64,000 nucleotides of DNA. It comes from Capnocytophaga bilenii (GTDB lineage: Bacteria; Bacteroidota; Bacteroidia; Flavobacteriales; Flavobacteriaceae). The stretch spans positions 1 through 64,000 of the forward strand of contig NZ_JAGDYP010000005.1 in NCBI RefSeq assembly GCF_017565765.1. Reading direction: 5' to 3'. The first letter of the stretch is position 1. Each line of letters begins with the position of its first letter. Made by a program: the position numbers and the translations under genes. Under the pieces are notes generated by a model. It was not told the DNA's origin. It saw only the letters and a list, made by a program, of their open reading frames with translations, and made no database searches. Shown one piece after another: positions 15,927 through 23,692 of the stretch.

Positions 15927-18098
15927 TTATTTTATTTTTTGAACCAGCTCCAGCTCGTCTATGGCTACTGTAGTGGTAAACATTCCGTAGTTTAGCAAGG
16001 CTTTTCCTTTTTCTATTTTATCTATAGTCCCTACACTCTTGCTGTCCTTTATGCGTACGCGGTCGCCAACGGCAAGGGCACGCTGTAGTTTTTCTTTGCT
16101 GGCGCGCTCTTGGGCAAGACGCTCTTTCTTTTCTTCCTTGCGCTGCTGCCTGATAGTTTCCATTTGCTGATGCACTTCTTTTTCAGTAGCCTTTTTTTCT
16201 TCTTTTTGTTGGGTGCGTTGTTCTTTGTCCACCGCTTTTCGTTTAGCATTTTCGGTTTCTATCAAGCGTAATATTTCGGCTATTAGCGGTCGGCGTTTGC
16301 CATCGTAAAAATATCGTTCGGCTAACTGGTCTACTTTGTTACCTAGTGTAATCATACGTTGGCTTTGGTCGTATAACTCTTGATAATTGATGAGCTTGTT
16401 TTTTACTTTGCTATTGAGCTCTTCTAATCGTTTGGCTTCTTCGCGTGCTTTAACTTCTTCATCTTTGAGGGTTTCGGCTGTTTTTTCCATACGAGAGCGT
16501 TCCTTTTGTAGCTTGGCAATAGTGGCATCAAAACGCACTTTGCTTTTTTCTATTTTCTTTTTAGCTCGGTTGATAAGCGCATAAGGAATACCATTTTTCT
16601 GTGCTACTTCAAAGGTGAACGAGCTACCCGCTTCACCTATGATAAGCTTGTAAATAGGCTCTAAAGTTTTGTCGTTGAAGAGCATATTGGCATTAGAAGC
16701 GTGAGGAAGTTCATCGGCAAGTATTTTCAGATTGGTGTAATGGGTTGTAATTACGCCAAAAGCCTTGCGGTCGTAAAATTCTTCTAAAAATATTTCGGCT
16801 AAAGCACCACCTAATTCGGGGTCGCTACCTGTACCAAACTCATCTATCAAAAATAGAGTACGATTGTTGCACTTTTTCAAAAAGTAGTTCATATTTTTTA
16901 GTCGGTAGCTATAAGTACTGAGGTGATTTTCAATAGACTGGTTGTCGCCTATATCGGTGAGTACGTATTGGAATAAACACATTTTGGAGCGATAATGTAC
17001 GGGTACTAACATTCCGCTTTGCAACATTAGCTGCAATAGCCCAATTGTCTTCAGGGTGATACTCTTTCCACCTGCATTAGGTCCTGAAATTACGATGATG
17101 CGATTTTCATCGTTCAAGCGAATGGTTTGTGGGTAAGTAGTAGCTCCTTTTTTGGCATTGCTAAGGTATAGCAAAGGGTGGTAGGCATCACGTAATACAA
17201 GTTCACGTTCTTGAGTGATTTCGGGCAAAATAGCGTGCATTTGGTGAGCGTATTTTGCTTTGGCATAGATAATATCAATAGCTGTGATATAGCGTTGATA
17301 GTCCTTTAACACTTGTGTAAAGCCACTTAAGAAAGCCGTAAGTTCTTGTAGAATGCGTTGCACTTCTTGATGCTCATCATACAACAAGTTTGATAATTCG
17401 CGTGAATAGTGTTCCGTTTGTTGAGGCTCTATATATACAATACTTCCCGTTTTTGAGCTCCCCAATAGTGTACCTTGCACTTTACGGCGGTACATAGCTT
17501 TTACAGCTAGAACGCGCTTGTTATCTACTATAGTTTCGCGTATATCATCAAGATAATCAGCGGCGTTGTATTCGGCTAAAGCACGATTAAAGCTGTCGTT
17601 TATTTTACCTTTCAACACGCTCAGACTATGGCGTATCTCGGTAAGAGCTGGTGAAGCATCATTTTTTATTTCGCCGTATTTATCTATTATTTTTTCAATA
17701 GCTTCGGTAATTTCGGGGGCGTACTGAATGCTATCAGAAGTTTCCCATAGGGTAGGGTATAGGTCATCAAACCTACGGAAAAAAGTGATATGAGTGTGAG
17801 TTACCTCGCTAATGCGGTGTATTCTTTGGATAGCTTGAGTTTCGAGGATAGCGTTTTCTATAGCTAATAGTTTGATTTCGTTGATGATACTCTCTGCGTA
17901 ATGTGAGGGTATGGTATTGTTATTTTCAAACGAAGAAGCATACTCATTAGTTTGATCAAGGGCAAGGAGCAGAGCATCTTCGTCATCAAAAGGCTGAATG
18001 CGCAAGGCGTATTTTTTACCAAGTGAGGTAGTGCAAAGTTCGGCTATTTGTGAGAGTACTGTGTTGAATTCTAAATCTTCGTATGTTTTTTTATTCAT
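15927..18098 (-). CDS. mutS2: MutS2-family DNA-binding ATPase without Smr domain
   Basis: MutS2 proteins are ABC-type ATPases that bind branched DNA or stalled ribosomes; the exact role varies by species. This 723-residue copy has the MutS2 core, Walker A GPNAGGKSITLKT, Walker B LFLIDEFGTGSDPE and the following switch TTHYTNLK. A long Lys/Glu-rich coiled coil follows, then a small KOW-like end (VGDRVRIKDSKSVGTIDKI). The C-terminal Smr nuclease domain of Bacillus MutS2 is absent, so nuclease activity is not expected. The start at 18098 (MNKKTYEDLEFN) was preferred to 18122, which overlaps the -7 element. Confidence 0.88.
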   Translation of the reverse strand: MNKKTYEDLEFNTVLSQIAELCTTSLGKKYALRIQPFDDEDALLLALDQTNEYASSFENNNTIPSHYAESIINEIKLLAIENAILETQAIQRIHRISEVTHTHITFFRRFDDLYPTLWETSDSIQYAPEITEAIEKIIDKYGEIKNDASPALTEIRHSLSVLKGKINDSFNRALAEYNAADYLDDIRETIVDNKRVLAVKAMYRRKVQGTLLGSSKTGSIVYIEPQQTEHYSRELSNLLYDEHQEVQRILQELTAFLSGFTQVLKDYQRYITAIDIIYAKAKYAHQMHAILPEITQERELVLRDAYHPLLYLSNAKKGATTYPQTIRLNDENRIIVISGPNAGGKSITLKTIGLLQLMLQSGMLVPVHYRSKMCLFQYVLTDIGDNQSIENHLSTYSYRLKNMNYFLKKCNNRTLFLIDEFGTGSDPELGGALAEIFLEEFYDRKAFGVITTHYTNLKILADELPHASNANMLFNDKTLEPIYKLIIGEAGSSFTFEVAQKNGIPYALINRAKKKIEKSKVRFDATIAKLQKERSRMEKTAETLKDEEVKAREEAKRLEELNSKVKNKLINYQELYDQSQRMITLGNKVDQLAERYFYDGKRRPLIAEILRLIETENAKRKAVDKEQRTQQKEEKKATEKEVHQQMETIRQQRKEEKKERLAQERASKEKLQRALAVGDRVRIKDSKSVGTIDKIEKGKALLNYGMFTTTVAIDELELVQKIK

Positions 18099-18119
18099 TT
18101 TATAGTCAAATTTGGGCTG

Positions 18120-18127
18120 CAAAGATA
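18120..18127 (-). promoter_or_regulatory. Probable -7 element of mutS2
   Basis: Minus-strand TATCTTTG 21 bases upstream of the mutS2 start. No TTG at the usual -33 distance. Confidence 0.45.
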
Positions 18128-18148
18128 TAAAATAATGTTTAATTTTAT

Positions 18149-18194
18149 CCTTCGCTCAACCTTCGCTCATCCTTCGCTCATCCTTCGCTGAAGG
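18149..18194 (+). repeat. Tandem 11-base repeats ending in a small palindrome
   Basis: Three direct units (CCTTCGCTCAA, CCTTCGCTCAT, CCTTCGCTCAT) with exact 11-base period are followed by CCTTCGCTGAAGG, which folds on itself. The same units and the same ending occur at 44199-44244. Confidence 0.8.
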
Positions 18195-18239
18195 TTCGGT
18201 AGAGAACAATTGGAAAAATTGTGAATTATGAAATTTGAA

Positions 18240-18272
18240 TTGGCGGTCATTTGTTATTATTTTGTATCTTTG
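18240..18272 (+). promoter_or_regulatory. Promoter of bshA
   Basis: TTG (18240-18242), 22 bases, TATCTTTG (18265-18272). The -7 element is strong and lies 18 bases before the bshA start; the spacer is slightly long. Confidence 0.55.
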
Positions 18273-18290
18273 CCGAAAAAATATTAAACG

Positions 18291-19421
18291 ATGAATATAG
18301 CCATTGTATGTTATCCTACCTTTGGGGGAAGTGGTGTAGTAGCTACCGAATTGGGGCTTGCCTTAGCCCGCAAAGGACATCAAGTACATTTTATTACTTA
18401 TAGTTATCCTGTGCGGTTGGATTTTTTGGAGGTGAATATTCACTTTCACGAGGTACACGTAGAGGAATATCCTCTGTTTCACTATCAACCCTATGAGTTG
18501 GCGCTCTCTACGAAAATGGTATATGTAGTAAAAACTTATAACATAGATATATTGCACGTACATTATGCTATTCCGCACGCTTATGCTGGCTATATGGCAA
18601 AACAGATGCTGAAGCGGGAGGGGATTGAACTTCCGATGATAACTACGCTTCACGGTACAGATATTACTTTGGTGGGTAGTCACCCCAATTACAAAGAAGC
18701 GGTAACGTTTAGTATTAACGAATCTGATGGAGTAACTGCAGTATCGGAAAGTTTGAAGCGTGATACGCTTAGGTTGTTCAATATAGATAGGGAGATAGAT
18801 GTTATCCCAAATTTTATTAGTTTGAAGAAACATACAGAGCCTAAAGAGTGTAAACGTTCGGTAATGGCACACCCTGATGAGCGTATTATTACTCATATTA
18901 GTAATTTTAGAAAGGTGAAGCGAGTGGAGGATGTGGTGCGTGTATTTGCTAAAATACAAGAAAAAATACCTGCTAAACTCATAATGGTGGGTGATGGGCC
19001 TGATCGTGAAATAGCAGACCAATTGTGTAAGAATTTGGGGATTAAGAAACGTGTATTGTTTTTGGGTAATACTTCGGATATAGAGCAAATATTGTGTTTT
19101 TCTGATTTGTTTCTGTTACCCTCAATGTCGGAGAGCTTTGGTTTGTCGGCTTTAGAGGCTATGGTAGCAGGGGTGCCAGTGGTATCGAGTAATGCAGGGG
19201 GTATCCCCGAAGTGAATGAAGAGGGAGTATCGGGCTTTTTGTGCGAGGTGGGTGATATAGATACAATGGCAGCACGAGCTTTGTATATACTTGAAGATGA
19301 AGCGCGTTTGAAGGAGTTTAAAAAAGGAGCTCTTGAGGTAGCAAAACGTTTTGATGAGGAAAAGATTGTTCCGATGTATGAGGCATTGTATTTTGATGTT
19401 ATACATAAAAAGATACAATAG
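18291..19421 (+). CDS. bshA: N-acetyl-alpha-D-glucosaminyl L-malate synthase BshA
   Basis: First enzyme of bacillithiol synthesis: transfers GlcNAc from UDP-GlcNAc to L-malate. The 376-residue GT4 glycosyltransferase starts MNIAIVCYPTFGGSGVVATE, the characteristic BshA N-terminus. It contains LHVHYAIPHAYAGYMA and TTLHGTDITLVGSHPNY, then the nucleotide-sugar site SMSESFGLSALEAM near residue 288. Its presence implies the cell uses bacillithiol as its low-molecular-weight thiol, as in other Flavobacteriaceae. The other bsh genes are not in the window. It is transcribed alone, divergent from mutS2. Confidence 0.93.
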   Translation: MNIAIVCYPTFGGSGVVATELGLALARKGHQVHFITYSYPVRLDFLEVNIHFHEVHVEEYPLFHYQPYELALSTKMVYVVKTYNIDILHVHYAIPHAYAGYMAKQMLKREGIELPMITTLHGTDITLVGSHPNYKEAVTFSINESDGVTAVSESLKRDTLRLFNIDREIDVIPNFISLKKHTEPKECKRSVMAHPDERIITHISNFRKVKRVEDVVRVFAKIQEKIPAKLIMVGDGPDREIADQLCKNLGIKKRVLFLGNTSDIEQILCFSDLFLLPSMSESFGLSALEAMVAGVPVVSSNAGGIPEVNEEGVSGFLCEVGDIDTMAARALYILEDEARLKEFKKGALEVAKRFDEEKIVPMYEALYFDVIHKKIQ

Positions 19422-19514
19422 TATTATAAATATTATATATTATTGATAATCAAATGTATAAAAAATAGCTTATTAAAAAAATCAATTTTTATTTCTCTTT
19501 TTTTCGTTTTTATT

Positions 19515-19544
19515 TTTGAGAATAAAAAAAAGTTAATACATTTG
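19515..19544 (+). promoter_or_regulatory. Promoter of the narK pair
   Basis: TTTG (19515-19518), 18 bases, TACATTTG (19537-19544), ending 32 bases before the first narK start. A good Bacteroidota-type match. Confidence 0.7.
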
Positions 19545-19576
19545 CCTGAAAATTCAATTTTAAAATATAATAAATA

Positions 19577-21058
19577 ATGAGTTCTGAGACATCACTGCGT
19601 ACGTCACATTTTGTACTTACGCTAAACACATTAGCTTTTGCCATTTGCTTTGCCTGTTGGACACTTAATGGAGTGTTGGTTACCTATTTGGTAGATAATG
19701 GTATTTTTAATTGGAGTGTAGTAGAAACAGGTTGGCTATTGGGCTTACCTATTTTATCAGGATCTATATTCCGTCCTTTAATGGGAATGCTAACAGATAA
19801 ATACGGTGGAAAACCTGTATTTAGTACATTGCTTATTTTCTGTGCAATTCCTTTCTTTTTAATGTACTTCGTAAATTCCTATTGGATGTACTTTATTTTG
19901 AGTATTCTTTTTGGTATGGTGGGTACAGGTTTTGCAGTAGGGGTAGCTTTCACCTCAGTATGGTATCCTAAAAACTGGCAAGGGCGTGCATTGGGTATTT
20001 TTGGTATGGGTAATGCTGGTGCTGCACTTACTACTTTTTTGGCACCTACACTTTTAAAGTGGCTTACAGATAATAATGAGAATTTAGAAGGGTGGCGCTG
20101 GCTACCTATAATTTATGGTATTGTAATTTTGGTAATGGGCTTGGCTTTTTTACTTTTTACTAAGAATAAGAAGGCAGCACAAGCTCCTAAATCTGTACAT
20201 CAGATGCTTACACCACTTAAATCAACAAGGGTATGGCGATTTGGGTTGTACTATTTCTTGGTATTTGGTTTGTTTGTAGCTTTCTCACAATGGTTGTTAC
20301 CTTATTATATCAATGTATACAGTACTTCTTTGATATTAGGAGGTATGCTTGCTTCTGCATTTAGTTTGCCAAGTGGGGTGATTAGAGCTTTAGGAGGTTA
20401 CTTATCAGATAAATTTGGGGCACGTGCAGTAATGCATTGGGTACTGCTTTCATCTCTTGTTATTGGAGGCTTGTTGATGCTTCCCAAGATGGAGATTCTA
20501 ACTCCAGGTAAGGGGGTTGCTTCGCCTAAAAATACGACAGTAGAAAAAGTAGAAAACAATAGTATTACCTTACAAGGGGTGGATAAACCTTTTGTTTTAA
20601 AAGAAAAGCCCGAAATACGCGATGAGAATAATATATTTCCTAAATCATACTCTTGGCAAGAAGCTTTGGTGAAAGATAACCAAGCGGTGAAGAAAAAAGA
20701 GGTGATAGCGCAAGGGGTTACACTTATTAAATTTGAGGCTCATATATGGGTATATACTATTTTGGTAATCCTCATTGGTATTATGTGGGGAATAGGTAAA
20801 GCGGCTGTATACAAATATATACCAGAATACTTCCCTAATGAGGTAGGTATCGTAGGAGGTATGGTAGGCCTGATAGGGGGTCTTGGAGGATTCATAGGAC
20901 CTATTTTGTTTGGTTACTTGCTTGATTTCTCTGGCTTATGGACAAGCTCTTGGATATTTGTATTCCTTACTTCGGCAGCGTGCTTGTATTGGATGCACCG
21001 TACAATTAACAAACTAAATAAGAAAGCAGCCCCAGAGTTGCAAGATAAGATAGAATAA
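19577..21058 (+). CDS. narK: Nitrate/nitrite transporter, NarK family (first copy)
   Basis: MFS transporter of 493 residues, about twelve helices. The two substrate-binding Arg residues appear in SGSIFRPLMGM (helix 2) and SGVIRALGGYLSDKFG (helix 8). Glycine-rich nitrate signatures appear as GMGNAGAALTTFLAP and in GGMVGLIGGLGGFIGP. An extra soluble stretch of about 85 residues sits between helices 9 and 10 (about 305-390), a loop expected to face the periplasm. It likely exchanges nitrate for nitrite or imports nitrate with protons; two narK genes together suggest both modes. The second copy starts 32 bases on, so the pair is one operon. Confidence 0.88.
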   Translation: MSSETSLRTSHFVLTLNTLAFAICFACWTLNGVLVTYLVDNGIFNWSVVETGWLLGLPILSGSIFRPLMGMLTDKYGGKPVFSTLLIFCAIPFFLMYFVNSYWMYFILSILFGMVGTGFAVGVAFTSVWYPKNWQGRALGIFGMGNAGAALTTFLAPTLLKWLTDNNENLEGWRWLPIIYGIVILVMGLAFLLFTKNKKAAQAPKSVHQMLTPLKSTRVWRFGLYYFLVFGLFVAFSQWLLPYYINVYSTSLILGGMLASAFSLPSGVIRALGGYLSDKFGARAVMHWVLLSSLVIGGLLMLPKMEILTPGKGVASPKNTTVEKVENNSITLQGVDKPFVLKEKPEIRDENNIFPKSYSWQEALVKDNQAVKKKEVIAQGVTLIKFEAHIWVYTILVILIGIMWGIGKAAVYKYIPEYFPNEVGIVGGMVGLIGGLGGFIGPILFGYLLDFSGLWTSSWIFVFLTSAACLYWMHRTINKLNKKAAPELQDKIE

Positions 21059-21090
21059 TTAAAGACTAAATAATTAATAATTGATTACAA

Positions 21091-22416
21091 ATGAGTAAAT
21101 GGTTAGAAAAATGGGAGCCTGAAAACGAAGAGTTTTGGCATTCTACAGGTAAAAAAATAGCAAATAATACGCTTACGATTACGACAATAGCACTTACACT
21201 TTCATTTGCGTGCTGGTTTTTGTATAGTGCAGTGGTTATTAAATTGCCTCAAATAGGTTTTAATTTTAATGAAGACCAATTGTTTTGGTTGGCTGCTATG
21301 CCAGGTTTGGCAGGTGGGCTTTTGCGTATATTGAATACTTTTTTGATTCCTATTTTTGGGACACAAAAGGTAGTATCTATTAGTGCTCTATTGAAGATTA
21401 TTCCGTTGTTGATGCTTGGATTTGCGGTAATGGATCCTTCATCATCTTATGGATATTTTATGGTGATAGGTTTCTTGCTTGGTATTGGTGGTGGTGATTT
21501 CTCATCATATATGCCTTCTACATCATTGTTTTTCCCTAAACGTTTGTCGGGGACGGCTTTGGGTATTCAAGCAGGGGTAGGTAACTTTGGGGTGAGTTTG
21601 GTACAATTGCTTTCGCCTATTGTTATTAGTTTGAGTATTTTTTCTTTTATGGGCGGAGGCGAGATTGTAGCGCAAGCTGGTAAAACTATCTACTTAGAGA
21701 ATGTGGCTTTTATTTATGTATTACCACTTTTCTTGGTGGGTATTTGGGCGTGGTTTTCACTGAAGAGTATTCCTGTAAAAGCGTCTTTTAAAGAGCAATT
21801 GGATATTTTTAGTGATAAACACACTTGGTACTGCACGATTACTTATATTATGACTTTTGGTATTTTTGCGGGTCTTTCAGCTTCTTTTCCGTTGCTGATT
21901 AGAGGTTTGTACAGTAAGCTTGATAGTAGTATCGACCCATTGCATTACGCTTTCTTGGGGCCGATGATAAGTTCAGGAATGCGAGTGCTTTTTGGTAAAG
22001 TAGCTGATAAATTTGGAGGTGCTATTCTTACACATATTACAGGTATTGCAATGACAATACTATTTGCAGTACTTATATTAGGAGGTTATTTGACACCTAC
22101 TTCGGCGGATCAATTTCCAATGTTCCTTGCTATAATGTTGACTATATTCTTCTTTACAGGGGTTGGTAATGCAGCAACCTTTAAGCAATATCCTACGATT
22201 TTTGCGGCTTCGCCTCGTAAGTCGGCAGGAGTAATAGGTTGGACAGCTGCAGTGGCTGCTTTTGGGCCTTTTATATTTAGTGTTCTTATCAGTCAATCAA
22301 ACCAACTTACAGGTAATTCTAATGCATTCTTTTGGAGTGTATTTGCATTATGTATAGTTGCTACTTGGATAAATTGGTACTTCTATACACGCAAAGGATG
22401 TGAACGCCCAAGCTAG
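21091..22416 (+). CDS. narK: Nitrate/nitrite transporter, NarK family (second copy)
   Basis: A second, divergent NarK of 441 residues. The conserved Arg residues are in AGGLLRILNTF and SSGMRVLFGKVADKFG, and nitrate signatures in GVGNFGVSLVQLLSP and AGVIGWTAAVAAFGPF. An N-terminal soluble stretch of about 25 residues (KWLEKWEPENEEFWHSTG) precedes the first helix. In some denitrifiers two such halves are fused as NarK1-NarK2; here they are separate neighbours. One probably works as nitrate/proton symporter and the other as nitrate/nitrite antiporter, but sequence alone does not tell which. A hairpin follows 24 bases after the stop. Confidence 0.87.
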   Translation: MSKWLEKWEPENEEFWHSTGKKIANNTLTITTIALTLSFACWFLYSAVVIKLPQIGFNFNEDQLFWLAAMPGLAGGLLRILNTFLIPIFGTQKVVSISALLKIIPLLMLGFAVMDPSSSYGYFMVIGFLLGIGGGDFSSYMPSTSLFFPKRLSGTALGIQAGVGNFGVSLVQLLSPIVISLSIFSFMGGGEIVAQAGKTIYLENVAFIYVLPLFLVGIWAWFSLKSIPVKASFKEQLDIFSDKHTWYCTITYIMTFGIFAGLSASFPLLIRGLYSKLDSSIDPLHYAFLGPMISSGMRVLFGKVADKFGGAILTHITGIAMTILFAVLILGGYLTPTSADQFPMFLAIMLTIFFFTGVGNAATFKQYPTIFAASPRKSAGVIGWTAAVAAFGPFIFSVLISQSNQLTGNSNAFFWSVFALCIVATWINWYFYTRKGCERPS

Positions 22417-22440
22417 TAAAAAATTAGAAAGAAACTAATC

Positions 22441-22456
22441 AAGGCATAAAAGCCTT
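22441..22456 (+). terminator. Hairpin after the narK pair
   Basis: Perfect arms AAGGC and GCCTT around a six-base loop, followed by ATATTTC. Short, so probably a weak terminator. Confidence 0.45.
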
Positions 22457-22480
22457 ATATTTCAATAGGTTTAAGAAAAT

Positions 22481-22532
22481 AAGTGAATTACGAAACGTTC
22501 TAAATTACATTAAGAACTTTTGTAATTCACTT
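22481..22532 (+). promoter_or_regulatory. Long palindrome, probable operator of the nitrate reductase operon
   Basis: Arms at 22481-22501 and 22513-22532 form an inverted repeat: eleven outer bases (AAGTGAATTAC / GTAATTCACTT) pair perfectly, the middle has mismatches, and TTCT/AGAA closes it. The right arm covers the TTTG of the -33 element, so a dimeric regulator bound here would compete with or contact RNA polymerase. A terminator role for the upstream narK2 is possible but the arms lack a T run. Confidence 0.6.
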
Positions 22533-22548
22533 TTTAGTTGTAAATTTG
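22519..22548 (+). promoter_or_regulatory. Promoter of the nitrate reductase operon
   Basis: TTTG (22519-22522), 18 bases, TAAATTTG (22541-22548), 20 bases before the first start codon of the operon. The -33 box lies within the right arm of the palindrome. Confidence 0.75.
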
Positions 22549-22568
22549 CAGCGAGTAAAACAAATATT

Positions 22569-23624
22569 ATGTTCAGAATTTTCACCAGAATAAACAAGAA
22601 AGCATTTCGTAATGCAGTTATAGCCACTTTGGGGGTTATAGCTATTACTGTGATAGGTTCTGTAAATCTGCAGAACTATGATGCTGCACTGATGATTTAC
22701 TTTTTTGGTACCATCAGTATGACTTTTGGTATAGCCTATCGACACACGATGTGGCTACAACGCCCACCTACCAAAAAGTATTGGCAACGTACTTGGCAAT
22801 TGTTACGCAGCAAGGATTATTGGAACCAATTGAAGGACTACGGGCGATTAACATTTAAAAATCTTTTACTTCAGAAGTTTTTAATGCCACGTAGTAAGAT
22901 GCGTTGGCTAGGGCACTTTTTGCTCTCTGTAGGTTGCTTAATATCTTTTGGGGTAACCTTTGGGCTTACTTTTGGATGGATGCACTTTACTTTGGTTCCT
23001 GGTACTACGGATACTTATGAAACTCATATGATGGGATTCAATGTGATGGAATTTAAATTAGGTACTATTGTAGCATTATTTTTATTTCATATACTTGTAT
23101 GGACAGCTATAATGGTAATCATAGGTAGTGCAATAATGATGCACAGACGAATGATAGACGAGGGACAGTTGGCAACCCAATGGTTTGAACGCGACTGGAT
23201 TCCACTAATATTACTTATTGTAGTTTCGGTAACAGGATTGGGTATTTGGTTTGACTATTCATTTTTGGAAGGTAAAATGAGTCAGTTTATGGCTATTACG
23301 CACGCTATAGCAGTAGCGATGTTCCTTATGTGGATACCTTTTGGTAAATTCTTCCATATCTTTCAACGCCCTGCCCAAATAGGAGCAAATGTATATCGTA
23401 TACAAGGTGCTAAAGAAGGAATGCAAGTGTGCCCACACACAGAAGAGGAATATGCTACTAAAATGCAAATTAATGACCTTAAGGAGGTAACCAAAGAGCT
23501 TGGTTTTAAACTTGAAAATAGTGAAGGAATGAGCTATTTGGAGTACAGTCCTGAAGGGAAACGCTGTATGCTTGCTAAAGCACACTTAAAGGCAAGACAA
23601 GCGGATGGACGTTACTTTGGTTAA
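22569..23624 (+). CDS. Membrane cytochrome-b-like subunit of the nitrate reductase complex
   Basis: 351-residue integral membrane protein with two N-terminal helices (about 13-50) and further helices from about residue 115 to 270, then a soluble C-terminal part of about 80 residues. His residues lie within or at the ends of helices: MRWLGHFLLSVG, FLFHILVWTA, SAIMMHRRMI, AITHAIAVAMF and GKFFHIFQRP. This resembles the NarI/DsrM type of di-heme quinol-oxidising subunit. As first gene of the operon with the molybdoenzyme, ferredoxin and Rieske genes, its likely job is to oxidise menaquinol. The heme count and family placement are inference. It is not similar to any NarK. Confidence 0.65.
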   Translation: MFRIFTRINKKAFRNAVIATLGVIAITVIGSVNLQNYDAALMIYFFGTISMTFGIAYRHTMWLQRPPTKKYWQRTWQLLRSKDYWNQLKDYGRLTFKNLLLQKFLMPRSKMRWLGHFLLSVGCLISFGVTFGLTFGWMHFTLVPGTTDTYETHMMGFNVMEFKLGTIVALFLFHILVWTAIMVIIGSAIMMHRRMIDEGQLATQWFERDWIPLILLIVVSVTGLGIWFDYSFLEGKMSQFMAITHAIAVAMFLMWIPFGKFFHIFQRPAQIGANVYRIQGAKEGMQVCPHTEEEYATKMQINDLKEVTKELGFKLENSEGMSYLEYSPEGKRCMLAKAHLKARQADGRYFG

Positions 23625-23692
23625 TAAAAAAAATTTTACTTAAAGTAACTTAATAATATATTCAACAACTAAAAAAGATAACTCGTAATATT

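Noticed and set aside
18149-18194. Possible CRISPR array
   Set aside because: The repeat unit is only 11 bases, with no spacers between units and no cas genes in the window.
18363-19088. Long open frame of 241 codons on the minus strand
   Set aside because: It lies antisense to bshA, is full of Tyr, Ile, His and Arg with no domain pattern, and has no promoter. It is a shadow of the real gene.
19443-19453. FNR-type binding site before the narK pair
   Set aside because: The half sites TTGAT and ATCAA are separated by one base instead of the four of the FNR consensus, so I do not call an FNR site.
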